This document shows, one piece after another, positions 58,086 through 64,000 of a DNA stretch of 64,000 nt. A program made the position numbers and the translations under genes. How positions within the stretch are numbered: position 1 is the stretch's first letter; every line of letters starts with the position of its first letter. The notes below the pieces were generated by a model. The model had not been told where the DNA came from. It did not search any database and was given only the letters and a program-made list of their open reading frames with translations. The DNA lies in assembly GCA_016288205.1 (NCBI GenBank), contig JAEEYO010000070.1:1-64000 (forward strand), given 5' to 3'. This stretch comes from Treponema sp. (GTDB lineage: Bacteria > Spirochaetota > Spirochaetia > Treponematales > Treponemataceae).

Positions 58086-59207
58086 CTAGGCACGGGCGAC
58101 TGAATCGTTCTGCTGCTTTTGCTCGTTCTGCTCCATCACAAAGCGGATGAAGAAGTCCTCAAGGGTCTTTGTCGGTCCCGGAAGATGCAGTCTGTGTCTT
58201 GCGCGGGCATTGTCACGGCGGACGGTATAAAGCAGATAGAAATCCCTGTAGTCAAGGCTGATGTCGGTCTTAACCCTTTCGCCAAGGTATGCAGCCACCT
58301 CATCACGACCGATGGCTTTTACCCCCTGCTCGCGGAGGATTGAGCGGAGACGCATGATCTGCTCGTAGGAAAGTCCGAAAAGGAACTCCTCCATTGCCTG
58401 AGAAACCTCATTATCGCCCAAACGCTGCTTTATAAACTGCGCCCACTGAGCGTCCATCTGAATGCTCACCAAAAGAAGCTCGCTCGTTCCCATCATGGTA
58501 CCGAATGCGGGAGCCAAAGTACGGCGCGCTGACCATACCGACTGGAGAACCGGCGCGATGTCATAGATGTTCTGGTCGGAGCGGTGTTCCCAAAGGATGA
58601 TCAGGGAGTTGGCAAGCTGACGGCGCATGGACATGGAGAGAGTCTTGTCCTTCATCAGGTTCAAGTAAACGTCCTCCGCCATGAGGGTGAACATCATGCT
58701 GACCGCCTCATCGGAATAGCGCTTTACCTGCTTGTCGTCCATCCCGGCATAGTTTTTAGCCAGACGGGACATTGAATAGAAGGAATGTATTTTCGTAACA
58801 AGAAATCCCTTTCCGAGGATTGCCTTTGAGGGCATGTGAAGGAGCGTGTCTCCGTCCTCCTGATAAGAGATGATGCTTTCAACAAGGGCTTCCGGGGTTC
58901 TCACCGAGTTAGTCAAAATGGTGCGCTGCAAAAGAGACGGGAAGTGCGCAATGGCCGTGGCAAGTTCCCTCATGTCATTGAGTCTGTCCTCAAGAAGCTC
59001 AATCCGGTCGGGCGCATGTAACTGCAATGCCTCGCGAAGTTCCGTCACCAGCTGCTCCTGATATGGAGTGAGCACGATGATTCCCATGTTCTCGTTCGCA
59101 ATGTCATTCTCAATCTTTTCCTTGTCAAAAAAAGACTCGATGCTGACGGGGATATATTCATTTTCAATTGGAGCGGATTTTTCTCCGTCCTTAACCACTT
59201 TTTCCAT
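58086..59207 (-). CDS. Conserved hypothetical protein
   Basis: 373 aa helical protein with good coding character; no recognised motif. Confidence 0.55.
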   Translation of the reverse strand: MEKVVKDGEKSAPIENEYIPVSIESFFDKEKIENDIANENMGIIVLTPYQEQLVTELREALQLHAPDRIELLEDRLNDMRELATAIAHFPSLLQRTILTNSVRTPEALVESIISYQEDGDTLLHMPSKAILGKGFLVTKIHSFYSMSRLAKNYAGMDDKQVKRYSDEAVSMMFTLMAEDVYLNLMKDKTLSMSMRRQLANSLIILWEHRSDQNIYDIAPVLQSVWSARRTLAPAFGTMMGTSELLLVSIQMDAQWAQFIKQRLGDNEVSQAMEEFLFGLSYEQIMRLRSILREQGVKAIGRDEVAAYLGERVKTDISLDYRDFYLLYTVRRDNARARHRLHLPGPTKTLEDFFIRFVMEQNEQKQQNDSVARA

Positions 59208-59341
59208 AATTCAAATACCTTCAGTAATGCAAAGTTCATTATATCATAAATTTCATCTATTTCAAATGATTTTCCCCCTATTCGCTGAAAAAAATCGACT
59301 TTTTCCAAAAATTTTCTCCAAAATCTCTCATCTTCTAAAAA

Positions 59342-59380
59342 ACTTTCCACTTTCCACTTTCATCTCTCCACTTTCCCGAT
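59342..59380. repeat. Intergenic heptad-periodic repeat tract
   Basis: TTTCCAC TTTCCAC TTTCATC TCTCCAC TTTCCCG. Confidence 0.7.
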
Positions 59381-59472
59381 TGCGATACTTGACAAAAAAC
59401 TGTAAAGAATGCAAAATGTTCATACCGTCTTCACAAAAATGGCGGATTTGCCTGTAAAAAAGGAGATAAACA

Positions 59473-60117
59473 GTGGACGAAGACATTCTTACCATAGAAG
59501 AAGTTGCGAAATATCTCAGGGTAAGCGAAAGAACAGTTTATGACTGGGCACAGAAAGGCGAGATTCCAAGCGGAAAAATCGGGACTGTATGGCGGTTCAA
59601 GAGAACGGAGATTGAAAGGTGGGTGAACGAGAGACTCTCATCAACAAAATCAGCCCCGGCGGATATGGCAAGCCTCGTAAAAAACATACTTTCCCCGGAA
59701 AGGATTGTGTTCCTGGAGCATCAGACAAAGCATGACGCACTCGTAAAGCTCTCACAGGTCCTTGCAACGGCCCCTCAAATCAAGGACGGGAAGGAACTGG
59801 AGACGGAAATCCTGAAGCGCGAGGAACTCATGTCAACGGCAATGGGTGCCGGCATAGCAATCCCTCACGTAAGGCTCGGCTCGGTCACGGATCTGGTCAT
59901 GGCGATCGGCATTTCCAAGGTTGACATAATCGACTTCGAGTCCATCGACGGAATCCCCGTGCGTCTCCTCTTTATGATTGCGGCGGCTCACAACCAGCAC
60001 AGCTACTACCTCCAGACCCTGTCCTTTTTCAGCACAAGGCTCAGGAACTCTGATTTGAGGGATGGACTTCTGAACGCTGAATCCCCGATGGAAGCCTACA
60101 AGCTGCTGATAAAATAA
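59473..60117 (+). CDS. Excisionase/MerR-type HTH fused to PTS EIIA (PtsN-like) domain
   Basis: LTIEEVAKYLRVSERTVYDWAQKGEIPSGKIGTVWRFKRTEIERWV + EIIA-Fru domain with AGIAIPHVRLG. GTG start preceded by AGGAG. Confidence 0.9.
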   Translation: MDEDILTIEEVAKYLRVSERTVYDWAQKGEIPSGKIGTVWRFKRTEIERWVNERLSSTKSAPADMASLVKNILSPERIVFLEHQTKHDALVKLSQVLATAPQIKDGKELETEILKREELMSTAMGAGIAIPHVRLGSVTDLVMAIGISKVDIIDFESIDGIPVRLLFMIAAAHNQHSYYLQTLSFFSTRLRNSDLRDGLLNAESPMEAYKLLIK

Positions 60118-60152
60118 AACTGGAAAATCATTCAAAAAAATGCGTTTTGCTA

Positions 60153-60181
60153 TTGACATAAACGATTTAAAAATATAAAAT
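60153..60181 (+). promoter_or_regulatory. Promoter of tRNA-Lys
   Basis: TTGACA - 17 nt - TAAAAT upstream of the tRNA. Confidence 0.75.
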
Positions 60182-60222
60182 AAACATACTTCATTTATGA
60201 AGGGCTTCATTTGTGAGGTGAT

Positions 60223-60295
60223 GGGCTATTAGCTCAGTAGGTAGAGCAACGCCCTTTTAAGGCGTGGGTCTGCAGTTCGAATCTGCAATAGCTCA
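60223..60295 (+). tRNA. tRNA-Lys (TTT)
   Basis: Cloverleaf GGGCTAT...AGCTCAGTAGGTAGAGC, ACGCC-CTTTTAA-GGCGT, CTGCAGTTCGAATCTGCA(G), ATAGCTC; anticodon TTT; no encoded CCA. Confidence 0.93.
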
Positions 60296-60300
60296 TTAAG

Positions 60301-60329
60301 GCATCCGTTTTTGCGGGTGCTTTTTTTTT
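60301..60329 (+). terminator. Rho-independent terminator after tRNA-Lys
   Basis: GCATCCG TTTTTG CGGGTGC TTTTTTTTT. Confidence 0.85.
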
Positions 60330-60396
60330 GCACGAATTACAAAAAATAAAAAAATGAGACGGAATCTTCCGAATCCGTCCCATATTCAATGTGCCT

Positions 60397-62019
60397 TTAT
60401 TTCTTTATGCTGAAAACCCGGTAGTTGATCCAAGGAAATATAGCGTGCTTTTTTTCCAGATTTGTAAGCCATTCCGTGCTTACCGTATTGCTAGCAAGGG
60501 CATCGAAAACCAGTGAAAACGACGTGATGTAGTCCTTGAATTCCTGCGCGGCTCTGTCGGGTGCGCTTCCGTCCTGAATCATCATAGGCCAGTCGCTGGA
60601 TTGAGCCAAAAGCACTTCCCTGGTTCCCATGTTCAAAAGCCTTGCCTTGAGTCCGGTCTCCATCGGAAAACTCTCCGCAAGATGAACCATGCGCTCCGTC
60701 GCCTTTTTCACGTAACGGACCATCCAGTTGTTGCTTCCGTCTATCAGATTCTCCGCGTAACCTTCCCCGGCAGAAGAGCACGGATACGGATTCACCCTTT
60801 TGAGGCTGAACTGCCTGTCCAGATTGTCCCTGCAGAGAGTGAGCGTAAATCCGCCCTCCTTTCCCGCAATGCGAATCACTTCCTCAAGGAAATCAAGTCC
60901 CTCGTGCCAGTACTCGCCGAAAAGACGCGCTGAAACCTCACAGACAAGCATTGGAGCCGTCTCCCCCATGATTTTTGACGCGGCATCAAGTCTGGAATAC
61001 CTTTCATCGTAAAAAGCCCTCGCATCCTTTTTTACCTGCTCAAGAGCCTTTTCCTTGTCGTAGAAAGCCCCGTCTCCTTCCCCGCTGCCGTTCGACCAAT
61101 ATTTGTATCCTGTCTGAAGGCGGATGTTTCCCTCGCCCACAAAATCATCAAGCTCCTCAAGTGGAAGCTCATATCCCAAGTCCCTTTCCTGGCTCCTGTA
61201 AAGAGGATTGCGCAAATAACCCGAAGACGAGCCGAAATCACGCGAAGTAAAAGGATCAGCCGGAAACAGCACAAGGGAATTCTCGGTTCTGGAGGGCTCA
61301 AAAATACCGTTTCCCTCCGCAAGATTCGCGTCCTGAGAAAAAAGCAGGGACCTGGCATCAACCACAGTGTAATTTATGCCGTAGGAGCGCAAAATCTTGT
61401 CGAATCCCTTCGCCCATCCCAGCTGCGGAAGATAGAATCCGTCTCCGTTCTCTCCGAAGAAAACCCTGGACGCATGGATTCCGGTCTCAACCTGGGCGTT
61501 CACAGACTCCGGAAGGTCGGCAAAGTGCGGAAGATGAGCGAAAGTCGCAGCCGTAGAGATTATCTCAAGGTATTTTTTTGCCGCGAAAGATTTGAACACA
61601 GGAAGAAGCCTCTTGCCGTAGACTTCGGTAAACACACGGCGGGTCTCCTCCAAAGTCTCAAGCGTCCTGTTCACCTGGGAAAGCACGGCGTCATTTCCAG
61701 CGTTGCGCTCAAGCTCCTTTTTTCCGAATGCAATCCTTCGGTCAAGGAAGGTCACGAAATTCTCCTGCAGCACGGGATTCTCAAGCATCTCGCAGACAAG
61801 AGGGGTCATCACGAGGCCGAGCTTAAAGTCAACACCGTCAGACTCAAGCCTTTCCATCATCCGCAGCAGGGGAATATAGGTTTCCGTCATGGAAATGAAA
61901 ATGGAACTTGCAGCGGCTGTAAAATCCGCGTCTTCACCATCAGAATGTACGTAGGGCTGATCCGCCACTATTATAAACGCAAGTTTTTTTTCGGACACTT
62001 TTTTACTCCCCAATCTCAA
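60397..62019 (-). CDS. GH57 / DUF1957-like protein with altered catalytic motifs
   Basis: 540 aa; GFYLPQLGWAKGFDKIL and LFGEYWHEGLDFLEEVI align by eye with GH57 motifs 3 and 4; N-terminal FIIVADQPYV replaces HAHLPYV. Confidence 0.75.
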   Translation of the reverse strand: MRLGSKKVSEKKLAFIIVADQPYVHSDGEDADFTAAASSIFISMTETYIPLLRMMERLESDGVDFKLGLVMTPLVCEMLENPVLQENFVTFLDRRIAFGKKELERNAGNDAVLSQVNRTLETLEETRRVFTEVYGKRLLPVFKSFAAKKYLEIISTAATFAHLPHFADLPESVNAQVETGIHASRVFFGENGDGFYLPQLGWAKGFDKILRSYGINYTVVDARSLLFSQDANLAEGNGIFEPSRTENSLVLFPADPFTSRDFGSSSGYLRNPLYRSQERDLGYELPLEELDDFVGEGNIRLQTGYKYWSNGSGEGDGAFYDKEKALEQVKKDARAFYDERYSRLDAASKIMGETAPMLVCEVSARLFGEYWHEGLDFLEEVIRIAGKEGGFTLTLCRDNLDRQFSLKRVNPYPCSSAGEGYAENLIDGSNNWMVRYVKKATERMVHLAESFPMETGLKARLLNMGTREVLLAQSSDWPMMIQDGSAPDRAAQEFKDYITSFSLVFDALASNTVSTEWLTNLEKKHAIFPWINYRVFSIKK

Positions 62020-62678
62020 GAAAATGACTGCCTGTGATTTTTGTAATTTTTCCTGAGCAGCTCCTCCATGCCGGAAAGCTTGACAAGCTCAGACATCTCA
62101 ACTTTTTTCCCTGGCTGATATTCCACCACCGTCTCGCTTTCAGGAGGAATCTCAATGCGCCTTGTGTAGGCAAGAACCCTGGAATCCATTCCCTCTATGC
62201 TGCATTTCAGGTTGATTATCACATACTTGCGCCCGGCAGGAATCAGCACATACTGCTCCCTGTCATCCGGCGAAATCTGTATGTCAAAGGAATCCGACGG
62301 GGTCTCACCGCTCGCGGAATCAAAAAAGGCTATGTGAAGGAAAAATCCCTTGAAGTCGGGCCTTGAGGTAAGAGTCTCAAACTCCTGTATGCTGTAATCC
62401 CAAAAAACAAAGGCCCATGCGGGATTTCTTAAAATGGCGTAAATCTGTGTCTCGTTATATGTCTTGGGCAGGAAATCGGGAACGTCTATCTCCGACTCCG
62501 CCATCTGCTCTTCATCCGTCTCAGACTCAAGCTCTTGTGCCGCCTCAAGTAACTCCCCAATAACAAAGCGGCGGCTAAGGTTCTCGGGTATGTCAATGCC
62601 ATAGTCAAAGGCAAGTGAAATCAAATCCGCCGTGGAAATAGATTCCAGATATTGCCGTGACAAAATTTTCTCTTCCAT
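62016..62678 (-). CDS. DUF4912 domain protein
   Basis: TYNETQIYAILRNPAWAFVFWDYSIQEFETL...VLIPAGRKYVIINL; adjacent to the GH57 protein. Confidence 0.8.
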   Translation of the reverse strand: MEEKILSRQYLESISTADLISLAFDYGIDIPENLSRRFVIGELLEAAQELESETDEEQMAESEIDVPDFLPKTYNETQIYAILRNPAWAFVFWDYSIQEFETLTSRPDFKGFFLHIAFFDSASGETPSDSFDIQISPDDREQYVLIPAGRKYVIINLKCSIEGMDSRVLAYTRRIEIPPESETVVEYQPGKKVEMSELVKLSGMEELLRKNYKNHRQSFS

Positions 62679-62727
62679 GATTCATCAATAATCGCTAAAA
62701 TCGCCAATAATGTCAAGGGGGAGAGGA

Positions 62728-62780
62728 AATTAGAAAGTGGAAAACGGAAAGTGGAAAGATGACAGCTGATAAGGGTAATT
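62728..62780. repeat. Intergenic heptad-periodic repeat tract
   Basis: TTAGAAA GTGGAAA ACGGAAA GTGGAAA GATGACA GCTGATA. Confidence 0.65.
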
Positions 62781-62810
62781 ACCAACTGTCAAATATCCAC
62801 TAATAAGCTA

Positions 62811-63614
62811 TTAGAGCTTGGAGCCACAGTATTCACAGCATCCGCTTGGGTCGGGGGTCGTGGTCGCACCGCAGCTTGGACAAGTTACGGGACCAGATGA
62901 CGGCGCGGATTGTGGTGCTGGAGTCGGTTCCTGCTTTGGCTCGGCGGACGCTGAATTGCGCATGTTTTCTATGGCCGCCTTTATCTCGTTTCCGGTTTTC
63001 ACGCACTCATAATATGCGTTCGTATCATAGTCAGAGCTTGACCCGGTGACATTCCATCCGCTCGGCTGCATTGAGGGATTCATGGGCTGCTCACCCGTCG
63101 TGATATATCCGTCGGAAAGCTCAAAGTCCATATCATCAAAATACGGAGAGTCCACGAGAATCTTGACACGGAAACAATAGGAATACTCATAGCGCGGAGG
63201 ATTGTAGCTCACGGAATTTCCATTTGCGTCCTTCTGCTTTATCTCATTGCGAGACTCCTGAATATCAAGTTCGCACCCCTTCGCCTGGGAATAATCCAGC
63301 ACATCAGGATTCGCGCTCTGAAGATTGGTCGCACTCGTCACAAGGAATTTCTTCGCGTTCTCGTCAATCATAAACTTGGTTCGTTTGCCGAAGGTCTTCG
63401 TCGCATTAAACGCGGCCACCTGCTCCAGGTTCCTCTCACGGTACTCCAGCTGTGCCTGAATGTCGCTTTTCGTGCTGTGCCGTCTCTCGCTGAACCAGGG
63501 AGAAAGTTTCGCCGCACATTTTTTGCACATGTTTCCGTCTTCCAGTTTTCGGTTTCCCAGAAGCCCGATTTTCTCACCGCAGAAATCACAATACTTTTTG
63601 TCGAACAGTCCCAT
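62811..63614 (-). CDS. DUF4428/zinc-ribbon protein
   Basis: CDFCGEKIGLLGNRKLEDGNMCKKCAAKLSPWFSERRHST; C-terminal zinc ribbon CPSCGATTTPDPSGCCEYCGSKL. Confidence 0.8.
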   Translation of the reverse strand: MGLFDKKYCDFCGEKIGLLGNRKLEDGNMCKKCAAKLSPWFSERRHSTKSDIQAQLEYRERNLEQVAAFNATKTFGKRTKFMIDENAKKFLVTSATNLQSANPDVLDYSQAKGCELDIQESRNEIKQKDANGNSVSYNPPRYEYSYCFRVKILVDSPYFDDMDFELSDGYITTGEQPMNPSMQPSGWNVTGSSSDYDTNAYYECVKTGNEIKAAIENMRNSASAEPKQEPTPAPQSAPSSGPVTCPSCGATTTPDPSGCCEYCGSKL

Positions 63615-63714
63615 AGGGTCCTCCTTTTAAATGCTCACCATTAATTATAACACGAAACCGCGACAAATCAAGGAAAATGTTTGTGATTTTTTAACGCATT
63701 TAGTCAGCCACAAA

Positions 63715-64000
63715 TCAATGTGCCATCGCGACCTTAAACAAGCTCCCGCAGTTATCATCCACCGTGCGGCATAAATCCTCCACCGTCACACCCCTGATTC
63801 CGGCAATGAACTCATAAGTGTGCCTTATGTAAAGAGGTGTGTTCGGCTTACCCCGCATGGGAACCGGAGCAAGATACGGCGCATCGGTCTCAAGAAGAAG
63901 CCTGTCCTCCGGGATGAACCTGATTAAATCCGCCATTGCATCCATATTTCTTTTTTTCGTGTACGTCACCGCTCCACCCAAGGCGATATGCCATCCACGG
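63715..64000 (-). CDS. TatD family deoxyribonuclease (5' end outside window)
   Basis: IPEDRLLLETDAPYLAPVPMRGKPNTPLYIRHTYEFIAGIRGVTVEDL; frame open to the window edge. Confidence 0.9.
   Translation of the reverse strand, partial: RGWHIALGGAVTYTKKRNMDAMADLIRFIPEDRLLLETDAPYLAPVPMRGKPNTPLYIRHTYEFIAGIRGVTVEDLCRTVDDNCGSLFKVAMAH

Overview
The window looks like a stretch of chromosome from a Treponema-like spirochete. This rests on gene content: LolCDE, a FlhB C-terminal-domain protein (FlhX type), a HTH-EIIA fusion, SUMF1 and SPOR lipoproteins, and McsA/McsB/ClpC. Most of it is dense housekeeping sequence: ligA, trmB, dinB, rnhB, clpC, lolCDE, ftsY, prfB with a programmed +1 frameshift, dgt, tatD and tRNA-Lys. 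The main points for follow-up are these. (1) At 38.9-44.3 kb there is a three-gene unit: an amino-acid-type periplasmic binding protein, a 1217-aa fusion of a DAACS symporter with a dCache sensor and a class III nucleotide cyclase, and an Asp/Glu racemase. The first gene carries a C10 tract just after its SD/ATG that is out of frame in this copy (candidate phase variation). (2) At 28.7-29.5 kb an orphan Cas2/VapD-like protein with a basic histone-H1-like tail is divergent from a NadS/HigA-type HTH regulator. Both have TTGACA-17-TATxxT promoters placed so that the predicted transcription start is the A of the ATG (leaderless). (3) At 16-20.4 kb a mcsA-mcsB-clpC operon without ctsR encodes a McsB that appears to have lost its catalytic Cys and several conserved Arg residues (pseudokinase). 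(4) At 1-4.7 kb a defence-like cassette follows ligA (EVFTP methylase-like protein, RhuM, DEAH helicase). (5) A GH57 protein has altered catalytic motifs. (6) Intergenic tracts with 7-nt periodicity recur at several gene boundaries. All homology statements come from reading motifs by eye; no searches were run.
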